From Endomychus coccineus (Eukaryota; Arthropoda; Insecta; Coleoptera; Endomychidae), in NCBI GenBank assembly GCA_958510875.1, contig OY294067.1:278523242-278587241 (forward strand): 64,000 nucleotides of DNA. Direction: 5' to 3'. This document shows positions 22,383 through 32,351 of this stretch, in pieces (position 1 is the first letter of the stretch; every line of letters starts with the position of its first letter). Position numbers and translations under genes: made by a program. The notes beneath the pieces were generated by a model, which saw only the letters and a program-made list of their open reading frames with translations, was not told the origin of the DNA and searched no databases.

Positions 22383-22397
22383 TCAATCATTCATCAA

Positions 22398-22490
22398 TAT
22401 ATGCGACTATCCCGCTACCACGCATCGAGGGATCTCCCCGGATTGACTGTGGGACTTCCTCACGCGCTGATACTAACAGTGCATAGCAGA
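22398..22490 (+). repeat. LINE-like 3' repeat, copy 3
   Basis: Contains GCATCGAGGGATCTCCCCGG, ATTGACTGTGGGACTTCC and CTAACAGTGC. It begins right after the fold-back element's right arm. Confidence 0.4.
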
Positions 22491-23256
22491 CAAAACAATA
22501 GTAGTATCATGTGGTTTTTAACATGTAGACTCATACCGCTCGCAGAGTCCATTCTCAATCAATATTTTTGGTATAATGGCTCTTGAACTAGTTATTAAAT
22601 ATTACATTTCCCATCTCGTTTCACAAGTTCATATTCGAAACTATGTATGCTGAATGTTTGCGGTTTTTCGTGATAAGACCCGCTTCCTCTTTACCAGAAA
22701 CGATAACGAGAAATTTATCGGTGCAGGTTTTAACATACACACACTAATCCAATTCATAGCAACTTCCATTAACAACTCCTCACTAATATTCAGGTAATTA
22801 TACAACAAATCTTATACTTTATTTTTTCAAGCGTTGGTAATGGTGTACCTAAGCTTATGACGCACAATTTAACTGTACTTATTTGAAAAATAGTAACTAC
22901 TAACAATTTACAAGCTAATAAATATTTGCTTTTACACGAAAACTAACTTCGTCAGTTCAGTTTAATTACTGGTGTTAATTTTACAAATATTTTTATTAGA
23001 TATTTGGTGTGGGATGAAGTCATCATTCAAGAAACACATCATCGGCAGTTTTCCAATCTGTTCCCTAGTAGGACGTTTTATAAAAATATTATAGTGAATT
23101 CGTGAGTGAGTGAGTGTTTAACTGCATATGTTGAATAAACGAACCTCAATCTGCTTTGGCAAATTATTACATTCCACCTGGATGAGTGAATCGAATATAA
23201 CTTAGATTCACGTTGGATAGAATGGTAATATTTCAAATCGTTAAGTAGCCAGTGAA
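22491..23256. other. Upstream region of the presumed host first exon
   Basis: No coding motif. TCAGTTCAGTTTA at 22952 matches the arthropod initiator consensus (TCAGT) and could be a transcription start some 300 bp before the start codon; speculative. An in-frame TAA at 23242 precedes the proposed ATG. Confidence 0.25.
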
Positions 23257-23366
23257 ATGAAAATGGATAGCAAAACCGAATCTTCCAAAATAGCTGCCAA
23301 AGAATTAAATAGTCCTGATGAACCACCTGCTTCCGAAATTCAAAACAGTGGTGAAAATCATGAAGA
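23257..23366 (+). CDS. Presumed exon 1 of the sphingomyelin-synthase-family gene
   Basis: ATG at 23257 with an in-frame stop 15 bases upstream. It reads MKMDSKTESSKIAAKEL, ending SGENHE plus two bases of the next codon, with a consensus donor GTAAGT at 23367; unspliced it would hit a stop at 23368. Those two bases plus the first base of the exon at 47848 complete a codon in frame, so the phases agree. The polar, disordered text suits the cytosolic N-terminus of this family. The ~24.5-kb intron between them is unusual, and the link is inference: a transcript is not seen. If the link is wrong the downstream gene starts elsewhere, for example at the Met in exon 2 (47849). Confidence 0.6.
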
Positions 23367-23756
23367 GTAAGTCACAGACTTTACAATTAATTAAATTAGC
23401 TATCAAATTTTTCATCAAACATGGTAAAATTGATTCACTGGTTGCTTCTTCACCTCATCAGGGAGCATTTTCATAATTGGGAATCGGGATCGAAGCTTTT
23501 TGAATATGTTTCAACCCAAAAGCAATTAATGTACAACTACAAAATTTAGATAGTGTAACAAGCCCTCCAGTTGGATTTAATTGAACGCCTCCTAAACTTG
23601 GAGATGAATAGGGATTTTTTTTGTTTTTGAGAAGTAACTTTGAAAAATATTGTTACTTGGAAACTAAGCTTGAAATAATAATCAATTCAACGTTAGTATA
23701 CTAGAACAACTTGCTGCTATAATAAACTATAAAAGAGTTCACACTGTGTATACACT
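23367..23756. other. Start of the long first intron
   Basis: Follows the GTAAGT donor. No feature seen. Confidence 0.4.
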
Positions 23757-23960
23757 ATAACATTATAGATAAAAATAATCACCCTTATCCACTAAAAATA
23801 CTATCAAAGTACTGAGGACCTTTCGGCTACCAAGTAGCCATAATCAGAGAAACTAAATTATGAATCAAATGTACCTGTTTAAATACTATTTGGGGACAAT
23901 AATGTAAACAATGGAGATGAATCGGAAAATAAATTGTAATCTTATTTGGTACGTTGACAT
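23757..23960 (-). repeat. Penelope-like tail with degraded hammerhead
   Basis: On minus: ATTTAGTTTCTCTGATTATG, GGCTACTTGGTAGCC, GAAAGGTCCTCAGTAC. The stem II palindrome GGCTAC/GTAGCC and the GAAA box are intact, but the first core box is CTGATTA and no longer CTGATGA. It is the minus-strand relative of 27196..27345 and is cut by the 23981 element. Confidence 0.55.
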
Positions 23961-23980
23961 ATGTCACAAGTGCTTATATA

Positions 23981-24947
23981 CCGGGATATCAAAAATTATC
24001 TTGGTCAAGGGTGGTTGTGGAAAGTAAAACGTGTGTCTTACTTTACGTTTGACATAATTATGTCATAATTAATTTGAAGTTTCTAAAAGTGCGAAATTTC
24101 GCAATTTTATACGAATATTGTAACACTCAGAAGTCTTTAGCGCTTTGGACTCCGGGATTTTCACGTGGCCTATCGAAATTAGAAGGTTCGAATTATCTAA
24201 AAACATAATTGCTTGAACGCCAGACGTCCTATGTAATTAGCTACGAACGAAATCATTTTGACATATGCCTCGAGGAGCTCGCTGCGCGTAAGTTAGAGTT
24301 TATACATTTTACCTCGGTTTTGCTGATTTGGGGCCGTTTCTTGCCCCGTGCGACCGGCGCCAGTTGTAATAAAGTGTTTTTGGCTATGGGCCGCTAGCTT
24401 TTACCCGCTTCGGGTATATTTTAGTCGCGAGAAAATTCCCTTTGCTACGTCGCACTTTAGACGCGCGTAGCTGAGATCTGAGAATAGCTCAAACTGTTTT
24501 AATTAAATTTTCCTATTTAATGTGCATTTATCGAAAAAAGAAGGGCCGTCGGGCACGGTCCGGTACTAAATCTAACTACATGGAGCGAAAACGGCACGCG
24601 AAAAGTCGTCGTAAAGCCGTATTAGGTACAACCAGTTTGCACTTTTCTAACTCGCGTGCTAAGGGCTTCTCACGTGAACGTCATTCGATTTACGGAAAAT
24701 TAACTATTTCAAAACAGTTTTTGACCCGGATTGTGGCTATCACGACCTTTGAAAAGGTTCAAAGTTCACATAATTATTTCATAATTTGTAGTTCATTATT
24801 GTTTTACAACTGAAATAAATAGGTATGAAATTTGTAGGTTATTGATGATGTCAGTGTGACAGTGACATAATTATTCCAAACGTAAAGTAAGACACACGTT
24901 TTAGATTCCACAACCACCCTTGACCAGGATAATTTTTGATATCCCGG
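23981..24947. mobile_element. CCGGGATATC inverted-repeat element, 967 bp, TA target site
   Basis: It begins CCGGGATATCAAAAATTATC at 23981 and ends with the matching complement at 24947, flanked by TA on both sides (23979..23980, 24948..24949). The ends stay nearly identical for about 85 bp (GGTCAAGGGTGGTTGTGGAA, GTGTGTCTTACTTTACG). The interior (about 24120..24720) is clearly more GC-rich and CG-rich than its surroundings, with short Arg/Lys-rich open text (CIYRKKKGRRARSG) but no recognised domain. TA duplication suggests a Tc1/mariner-type mechanism. No transposase, so presumably mobilised in trans. Confidence 0.75.
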
Positions 24948-24959
24948 TACGTTCGAATA

Positions 24960-26120
24960 GAATATTAGGCCTGTAGTAAAGATTTTTTATTCGATTTTCG
25001 GTTTCATTAGTGTCTCTATGGTTAGTTTTGCTTCTGTGAAATTTTTCTATCATTTGTGGAATGTCTAGTGGAATATCTATTAGTTTTGTTTTTGTGCAAA
25101 TAAATTGATAGAGAGGCCATTTGAATGTTTTTTGAATTATATGGCAAAATTGATAATATAAGTCTGGAGGGTTGAAAAATATATAGTACGTTACTTTCGG
25201 TACTATGTATTCTTTGACAAACTGTATTATTTCGACTTCAATATTATTCTTACTAATTTGAACAATAAATTTTTGTTAATTAGGGAAAGGTTTAAATACT
25301 TTTGGTTTTGCAGGAGAATGAATTACAATTTGTATTTCTATTTGGTTTTGTCCTTTATTAAGCAAATTGTCAGAGATAGGAATTACGACCAAATGAATTT
25401 CCTTGATTGTTGGAATGTATAGTTTCATTTTCAATGGCAATATCGGGTATGGGAATTTCTAATTCTGATTGATCGTTTTTATTGGCAATTACCGATTCCT
25501 TAGCAATATTTTCATTTTCCAATTCCTTGTTAAAGTAAATCGTTAGTTTCACCTAACTCGTTCATATCAAGTCCGATGCGTGAAAGTGCATCAGCATTGC
25601 AATTTAACTTACCCTTTTTATAAGAAATATTGTAATCGTATTCTTCGAGCTTTAAACGTCATCTAACTAGTTTTGAATTTTGGTCTTTTAGTGAAAAAAG
25701 CCATTCTAGAGGTTTGTGATCAGTTATTATGTTCAATTTTCATTCGAAAAGGTATGGTCTGAAATATTTCACGGCAATAACAATTGCTAACAATTCTTTT
25801 TCGATCGTAGAGTAATGTTGTTCCGATTCGTTAAGAGTTCGCTAAGAATATGCTATTGGTAAATCTTTACCGATACGTCCTTGCGATAAAACGGCACCAA
25901 TGGCAACATTGCTCGCGTCAGTGGTTAAATTAAATGTTTGCGTGAAGTCTGGGTATTGTAAAATGGGTTCATTCATTAATAAATTTTTACAGTTATTAAA
26001 ACATGAAATATATTCTTCGTTAAGAGTTATAGTAGCATTCTTTTTTAAGCATTTCGTCAGTGGTTTCGTCAGTTCAGCAAAGTTCTTTATGAATTTTCGG
26101 TAATATCCTAAGAGTCCTAT
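24960..26120 (-). pseudogene. Gypsy (Ty3) pol fragment: RT thumb and RNase H
   Basis: On minus: [20 protein letters not shown] (RT end), [13 protein letters not shown] (RNase H start), [65 protein letters not shown]. This is the 17.6/297-like Gypsy order. Text continuing to about 24960 (VIHSPAKPKVFKPFPN, QFVKEYIVPKV) fits the region before integrase. Several in-frame stops (after YS, after YLFE, after KLVR) make it dead. No LTRs, protease or RT core remain next to it. It abuts a Penelope GIY-YIG fragment at about 26120. Confidence 0.8.
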
Positions 26121-26124
26121 AAGG

Positions 26125-26500
26125 AGCCTTTTCTTTTTCGTTTATAGATTTCCATCCCTTCTAAATTCTAGGTATTTATCTCTACCGTGTTTTTAAAAGT
26201 GATAAACTTTCTTGAGAAATGGTGTGACCTGTATTTCAAAATATGTTCGGCTAACGCTGATTTTTCACCATTATTTTTCTTTAAATGGCCGAAATGTTCC
26301 TTATACCGAGTTAAAATGTTCCTTCTAGTTTAACCCACATAGCATTTTGAACATGACTCAGAATCGATTTTGTAAATTTCGGAATTGTCAAAGCTGGAAA
26401 CTTTATCAAAGGTGTTATCTAAACGGTTTTTTAGCTTGTTTTCACATCTATAAGCTGCGTGTATCTCAAAATTAAGAAAACAAATTATAGAATTTATTAA
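26125..26500 (-). pseudogene. Penelope-like GIY-YIG endonuclease fragment
   Basis: On minus: [70 protein letters not shown]...CYVG is the GIY-YIG pair of the nuclease that Penelope elements carry after their RT, with a stop directly after YVG. It is the inverted partner of 26560..26815. Confidence 0.75.
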
Positions 26501-26559
26501 TTACTGTAGGATGATAACTGAAACTCTAATTTGGTTAGTTGGCTACGTACCAATTTCCT

Positions 26560-26815
26560 TTTTTTAATCCAAAATGCTATGTGGGTCAAACTAGAAGGAA
26601 CATTTTGCCCATATAAAGAAAAATAATGGTGAAAAATCAGCATTAGCCGAACATATTTTGAATACAGGTCACACCATTTCTCAAGAAAGCTTATCACTTT
26701 TATCACACGATACAGAGAAATATCTACGTCATTTGGAAGGGATGGAAATGTATAAACGAAATAGCAAATTATCAAATTCCGATTTATCTCCAGCTGAGGG
26801 TAACACCTTGTTTAA
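26560..26815 (+). pseudogene. Penelope-like GIY-YIG fragment and tail start
   Basis: On plus: SKMLCG, KEHFAHIKKNNGEKSALAEH, ILNTGHTISQESLSLL, LEGMEMYKRNSK, SDLSPAEGNTLF. It is nearly the same protein text as 26125..26500 on minus, so two copies stand back to back about 60 bp apart. The catalytic Tyr region is worn (MLCG for CYVG). The DNA GATTTATCTCCAGCTGAGGG lies inside the coding tail. Confidence 0.7.
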
Positions 26816-27021
26816 CATTATTAGCATCCCTCAGGCACTGACACTTCGGAGAAGCAAAATTGCCCCCAGAAGAACTCATGGAAACCAGCACTAGCAATAT
26901 TCTGGGTTTCTGGCCGGCCACAGACCTGCTAGAATAGAATAAGCTCTGACCACGAAGGGCCCAACTAAGTGGCCCAAGTGCATTCGGGGTCCTAGACCCC
27001 CTCAAAGAATGATGATGATGA
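26816..27021 (+). mobile_element. LINE 3' end with (ATG)n tail
   Basis: It interrupts the Penelope tail. One frame reads PPEELMETSTSNILGFWPAT then DLLE and a stop, like the C-terminal tail after the zinc knuckle in I/R1-group LINEs. A GC-rich 3' UTR follows, ending at AGAATGATGATGATGATGAA (27007..27026). Simple-repeat tails are usual for that group. Confidence 0.5.
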
Positions 27022-27024
27022 TGA

Positions 27025-27195
27025 ACAGCAAGAGGAAAACGGGTAAATTAGAACGTACCAAAGGATCTAGCGACGAAAAACAAAAAATTAGAATAGACAT
27101 TCAAGCTAAACCTAAGAATGAAACGCTAAATAACATAGCAGAAGTACTTCAACTTGTAGCAGCTTCAACTATCAAAAATCAGAAAGACTGGAGTT
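27025..27195 (+). pseudogene. Unrecognised coding-like segment
   Basis: Continuous open frame with codon-like text: SKRKTGKLERTKGSSDEKQK, DIQAKPKNETLNNIAEVLQL, VAASTIKNQKD. It is neither LINE nor Penelope text and runs straight into the Penelope tail at 27196. It may be a piece of the Penelope host copy between two rearrangements, or captured coding DNA. Confidence 0.3.
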
Positions 27196-27345
27196 TGGGT
27201 AACCCCTTGTTTGCATTATTATCCCCAAATAGTATTTAAACAGGCACATCTTGATTTATAATTTAGTTTACTCTGATGATGGCCACTTGGTAGCCGAAAG
27301 ATCCTCAGTACATGAATACTACTTTTAGCAGATAAAGGTGATTAT
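27196..27345 (+). repeat. Penelope-like element tail containing a hammerhead-like motif
   Basis: GGGTAACCCCTTGTTTGC, TTTAAACAGGCACATC, AATTTAGTTTACTCTGATGA, and onward. Same family as 3951, 20765 and 23757 (minus). Confidence 0.55.
27269..27310 (+). other. Hammerhead-ribozyme-like motif, second Penelope family
   Basis: Parts in order: helix I strand UACU (27269..27272); core CUGAUGA (27273..27279); a single U; helix II GGCCAC, loop UUG, GUAGCC with one mismatch; core GAAA (27296..27299); a near-absent helix III; then UC and the second helix I strand AGUA (27307..27310), complementary to UACU. All hammerhead parts are present, but helix III is minimal and there is one extra base next to the core. 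Confidence 0.45.
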
Positions 27346-28264
27346 TTTTTATCTAGAGGCTGCTACAACTCAACTTCCAGCATAAGCTGGAAAAACAGAT
27401 GTATGATAAAAATATGACCTAACACTTACTGGAGTAGTCCCATTCTCCATAAAATGTAATAAGAATTTACTACTACTTTGTGAACTATTCATTTCGAAAT
27501 TACGTTTAGCTATATATTTAAATGACCGAAATAAAGTACTGTTAAGATAAAGTTATCTGTCCGGATCTAGATTTTTTCTATTCTGAATCATTTATTGGTC
27601 AATGTATGCAGCATTCTCGGCTTCCGCAGCAGCATCCGGTACCGCAATTCCTCGTCACTTTTGTCTTATTTTCACAGGAAAACAAAATAGACAAAGATAA
27701 TCGTATTTGATATAACATATCACCCATAAAAATACAACTCAAATTTACGTTAATTTCTAATTAATGCTGACAAATTGTTTCATCACACTGGGACATTCTC
27801 AAAGCTTGGAGTTATTAACTAAAGGTAAATGTGAAATTATGTCCTCGAATCAATTCGAATGTGGTACAAATTTAGGGATGGGATAGACAATGGTTCGGGT
27901 ACAAGTGTTAACAAAATTGTTGACGAGTGGTTAATTATATTTATCGATTTGGTGATTTAATATTATGGTGGTATTGTGTTGGTTGTTTTGAAATTTCTAT
28001 TGATTCTAGAATATTGAGTTTCTGTCCTTTTTCCTGAATCGGGATTAAGGGTCAAATTGTGATTCTTTTTTCTATTTTTCGAGCCTGTAACTTCTCAAAT
28101 GTTCGTGGAACGTTTTTATTCAGGTTTTTATGAAATTGAGATATTTTTCACTGTGCTTATCTAAATATGTCAGGACATGAGAAATTAGAATTGATGTTAT
28201 TATTATTATTCTGTGGATAAATTAGGTTTAGAACTTTTTTATTAAGTTTATTTTATTATATATT
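27346..28264. other. No gene seen
   Basis: AT-rich with a slightly GC-rich patch near 27605..27650. Nothing recognised. Confidence 0.35.
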
Positions 28265-28474
28265 AGAAGACAACGAAGGTGGTGGGTAATGCGTTGGTTA
28301 AACCAAAATAGAGGAAATATTGGTTTAATTGAAGAACTCATTGCTTCAGATATAGAAATTTTCTCAATTTTTCTAAGGATGGATACAAACATATTTAAAA
28401 AACTGTTGTTCGAAATTGCTCACTCTAATAATAACATTAAGACATCTGGCTGCAGAATGGTTAGATATTGCTAG
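28265..28474 (+). pseudogene. Harbinger-type transposase head fragment
   Basis: From 28265: RRQRRWWVMRWLNQNRG, then IEELIASDIEIFSIFLRM, then NIFKKLLFEIA, then a stop. The RRWWV opening, a spacer, F-x-x-F-L-R-M and L-L-x-x-I-x is the N-terminal pattern of PIF/Harbinger (HARBI1-like) nucleases. The DDE part is absent. About 65 residues remain. Confidence 0.5.
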
Positions 28475-29964
28475 GAAATTTGATACAATGTGGAATGCTT
28501 GTTTCTGGTTTTAAACTACAATACAACAAAATTTACAATTTACAGTGTCCAAATCGAAAGCAAAAGAATAAACGAAACACAAGAATCAATAAATCAGTAA
28601 GTATAAATCTTTCTGTTGTTCTGTGATATAAACGTCAACGTCAATAAGCGTCCTTGTGAGAACTTTTGTTCAGTTGGTAACTAAAAAGTCCCCACATTTT
28701 CCCCCATAATTGCACGCAACTCGCAATTAATATCGAACCGGATCGACTCTGTGCAATGTCTTGAAATGGCATGCTTTTGATCAAGAGTATTGCGCATTGC
28801 CACAAGAATGGCGAACTGTAAAACGGTCGTGAATATTATATATCCCTAATTTGTTTCTGCTTTCTTTTAGAATTCGTGAATTGAACTCGATTTTATAAGT
28901 TGTTCTCATGAAATGTTCCTGTTATAGCACCGCATAATAATCCTATAGATTAATTCGGATTAAACTTAAATTAAATTTAATTGCCAAATAAAATAACCTA
29001 GATAGAAAAGTGTCGTTTGCGTTTTATCAGTACTTTGTGGTACCTATATCAGGTGGTAAAAACGATTTTCTAAAAAGATTGTTGCTCAGTGGCTTACACT
29101 GCACAAACATGAAAATATCAATACTATATGTTGTGACATAAAAAGGTAATGCGAAACTAAATAAATTATTGGAGCTACGTTTAAAATACTTTCATCTCCT
29201 GTGCTACAAATCTGCTTATAAAATAGTTCCATCCATATTTCTGTTCTTTTCTATTAGTTCATTCCATATAGCTATAATATATAATATGAAAGAAATGTAT
29301 TATTCAACGGTATCAGTAAAATAAACAAATAAGTAAATACATGATAAATTCCTGTTCGCTGTCGCCAGCTCAATTTGGTATGTTCAGTTGTTCAGTACTT
29401 GCTAGTTACATCCCATCTTTTTTGTTGATTTGTTATAAACAAATAAATGCTAAACATCAACAATTTTTTCCTAAGTTGTGTAGGAGGTGAAAATTATATA
29501 AGGTATGTGAAAATATGTCTTTTAGCATGTAGAATATACAATCATTTTTTAACTTGAATAGTACACTTCTGCGGATAGCTATCTTGATAATTCTTGGCTT
29601 CTTGGCATCCAGTCGTGGTGTTGTGACGCGAAATCTATTCAGAAGGCAAGCATTTTCAATAATTTTTAAGTTTTCAAATTATTTAAGGGAAACAATTGTT
29701 TTAGTTTTTCCTCGTCGATGAAACATATTCTTCAGATAGAAAAAATGTATTTTTCTGAAATCGCTCAAGAATGCCTACTTTCTCGGAGCAACTTTAGACC
29801 CCAAAATACGCTAATCTAGTATTTTAGTCCGTTGCTAAGCCGTTTGCCGACCTAGGCCATCAACCGGTCCCTACCCTACCGGTTTTTTATATTCATTTTA
29901 GACAGTATATAAATACACGCAAACAAGCAACTCACATTGAAGATTTATTGAATATATTATTACA
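28475..29964. other. No gene; one shared repeat piece
   Basis: AT-rich. The segment 29572..29650 shares GCGGATAGCT and CTTGGCTTC with 8529..8563. No coding sequence recognised. Confidence 0.35.
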
Positions 29965-30712
29965 CTATTTTTGTATATTTATAGTTGTTATGTTGCAGTT
30001 CGTACAATTATTAAACATAGGCTGAACTCTACTTGAAAAGTCATTCTCTTTGTCACTTCCCTCTCTAAATTTATCTGTTATGTTACCTGAATAGTCTGTG
30101 ACTTTATTGTTGTTTTCTTCTTCGGCAGTAATACTAATAGTATTGGCAGATTCCTCTTTGTCTCGTCCCCCTCTAAATATTTTATCTGCTATTATGTCTA
30201 CTTTATTTGTAAAGTATTCCTCTATATATCCTTCGGCAACGGTTGAGGATTTCCATTCCCCATGCATCTTTAAAGCAATTAAATCTGCCCAGCATTAACC
30301 AAAATTGTCCAGGAGGTCCGACGGAAACAATGTCCTGTGTATTCATGTGTATATGGCAAATTTATAAATTTTGCGACAATTTGTGGCATTTTGCCAAACT
30401 GATGTATTCCCACTACTTGCCTGCAACCTTTCCTATTTGAATATTTAAAGAAAAAGCGGCAACTTTCAAAATTTTCTGGAAAATAATAGGGGTCTTTCAT
30501 ATAACATTTTTCTCTAAATCACTTCGATTTCGAAAAATTATTACATTTTCTTCATTATCTTCCAAACAAATGAAGATTTTTAGTTCAAACTTGGTAAACT
30601 TCAGTTTCACGGAATTTAAAATTGCTTTGCTCACAAAATGTTTTTGAGACTGATACAGTAGCGTAGTTATGAGGTTTTGTACGCATTTAAGCTCTTTAAA
30701 CGTGTACGCCAA
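29965..30712 (-). pseudogene. Crypton-type tyrosine recombinase, broken
   Basis: Three frame segments on minus. The middle one reads FFFKYSNRKGCRQVVGIHQF, GKMPQIVAKFINLPYTHEYT, GHCFRRTSWTILVNAG. After a frameshift near 30275 it continues LIALKMHGEWKSSTVAEGYI, EEYF. These are the catalytic boxes of a tyrosine recombinase: H-x-x-R (HCFR), a following H (HGEW) and the nucleophile Tyr (EGYIE), with the animal Crypton wording. The upstream segment (30500..30712) is in another frame and holds FELKIFICLEDNEENVIIF, fitting the region before the first box. A charged tail follows to 29965. Cryptons insert by recombination, not DDE chemistry. At least two frameshifts make this copy dead. Confidence 0.75.
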
Positions 30713-30929
30713 TGGTCGGAAATTATTATTGTATACAAATTTAAGAAGTTTGATTTATTTCCTATAAAAAAGTATTCTTGATAAATTTCACTTAGAGGCT
30801 TCCTGTTCGAGCTATTTTGATTTTTTAAATCAGGGTTTTCGTATGGAATTTCTTTTGAAAGGCTATTTAAAAAGTAAAAAATTTTTTAATACTTATTTAT
30901 TGGTAACGATAAAAAATAATAGTTCATAA

Positions 30930-31640
30930 TGAATGCTCAAAATGATATCCATTTACTTCATCTCAACGACCATCTTGTTCGAATTAACATGTTATTATTT
31001 ATTTCACCACAAGTTCTTCGAATACGATTCAGTAGATCTTCTCTATTATGAACCGACCTGGCATAAACATTATCTTTCAAATAACCCCAAGCAAAAAAGT
31101 CCAGAGGATCAAGGTCAGGGAATCGAGGAGACCATGCAACTGAACCACCTCTACCAATCCATCTTTCACCGTACTTCCTATTTTGTCATTCTCGTACTTG
31201 TCTTTGCATTTTTTCTCTCATTGAGTGGTGTTTCCCCCCACATATGTTCGTGATTATTTTCCAAAATTTCTAAAAATGCAACAGTTAGTCGGTCTAGTAA
31301 AACGTATGGGCCAAAAATATTGTTTTTATAAATGCCAAACCAGACATTGATACTGAATTCTTCTTGAAAATTCCTACATCTTGTACCATATGAGGGTTTT
31401 CATTTCCCCATAAACGTAAATTGTGAAAACTAATAATTCCAGGTCAAGTAAAATGTGCTCCATCTGTCCATTATATTTGCTGCAGAAAGTTTTCATTGTT
31501 GTTCAGCGAATTAATAACAAAATTACAAAATTGTAAACGCCGTTCGTTGTCTCCTGGGAGCAATATTAAAAATACTGGAACACTCATGGATCTTGGATAA
31601 TATCATGGATTCTACCGTTTAGACAATTTTTTTAATTTCG
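30930..31640 (-). pseudogene. Mariner/IS630-type transposase, heavily decayed
   Basis: Pieces in several frames on minus, in order: WTDGAHFT with GIISFHNLRLWGNENPH, then FGPYVLLDRLTVAFLEILEN, then RWIGRGGSVAWSPRFPDLDP, LDFFAWGYLKDNVYA. The last is the third catalytic aspartate box (PDLxPLDFF-WG-L) of insect Tc1/mariner-superfamily transposases. Many stops and frameshifts. C-terminal text continues to about 30940 (REDLLNRIRRTCGEI). Confidence 0.7.
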
Positions 31641-32273
31641 AGTATTTTTTCCTTTGTTTTTTAATAGAGTATTAAAAAGATAAGAAGAAGCAGATATTTT
31701 TCTAATATGAGTTAGAAAATACCTTTTTTTTTAACGAAAATAATAATTTTTTATTAGCACAGTAAATTTTCACATTTTTACAAAAAAGGAGTCTTTTTGA
31801 TATATTTTATTGTACATAATAAATAATAATATATTTTTATGTAGTCTTTGCTCTTTTCACATTCATATATTCATTCATTCATTCTTGTCGTTACTTGCGC
31901 TATTATACTTCTTCCTCCGACGATGATGCTTCAAGTGGATTATTCAGCAAACTCATATCAATATCAGGGCAAACTTGAATCTCTTCTTATACTACATCAT
32001 CAGGATAATCCAGATCAATATGTGAAAAATCGCGTAAAAAGCTGATTATTTATAGCCGCCAAGCTTCTAGAGTGCGGCGGCGCGTTCTACCGGAGAAAAT
32101 ATGCAATTTCAGAAACCTAAAAATAGAAAATTTTCCGTTTTACAACTTTGCTCTCCTGATAATTTTCACCAAAATTAGTATTTCACATTGACAATGGGAC
32201 TTGGAAGAGGTTATAAAGGTTAAAAATATTATCGGATAAACACGTTTATAAACTTTCATTTCGATATCTTCAA
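31641..32273. other. No firm gene
   Basis: The minus strand around 31930..32045 has short acidic text (LDYPDDVV, EASSSEEEV) like a transposase head, but nothing that can be assigned. Confidence 0.25.
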
Positions 32274-32351
32274 AAGACTCACTATGTCCAAAAAGGGGGT
32301 TTATTAAAACTAATTATAGCACAAGTACCCGTAAACCATCAACTGATTTCC

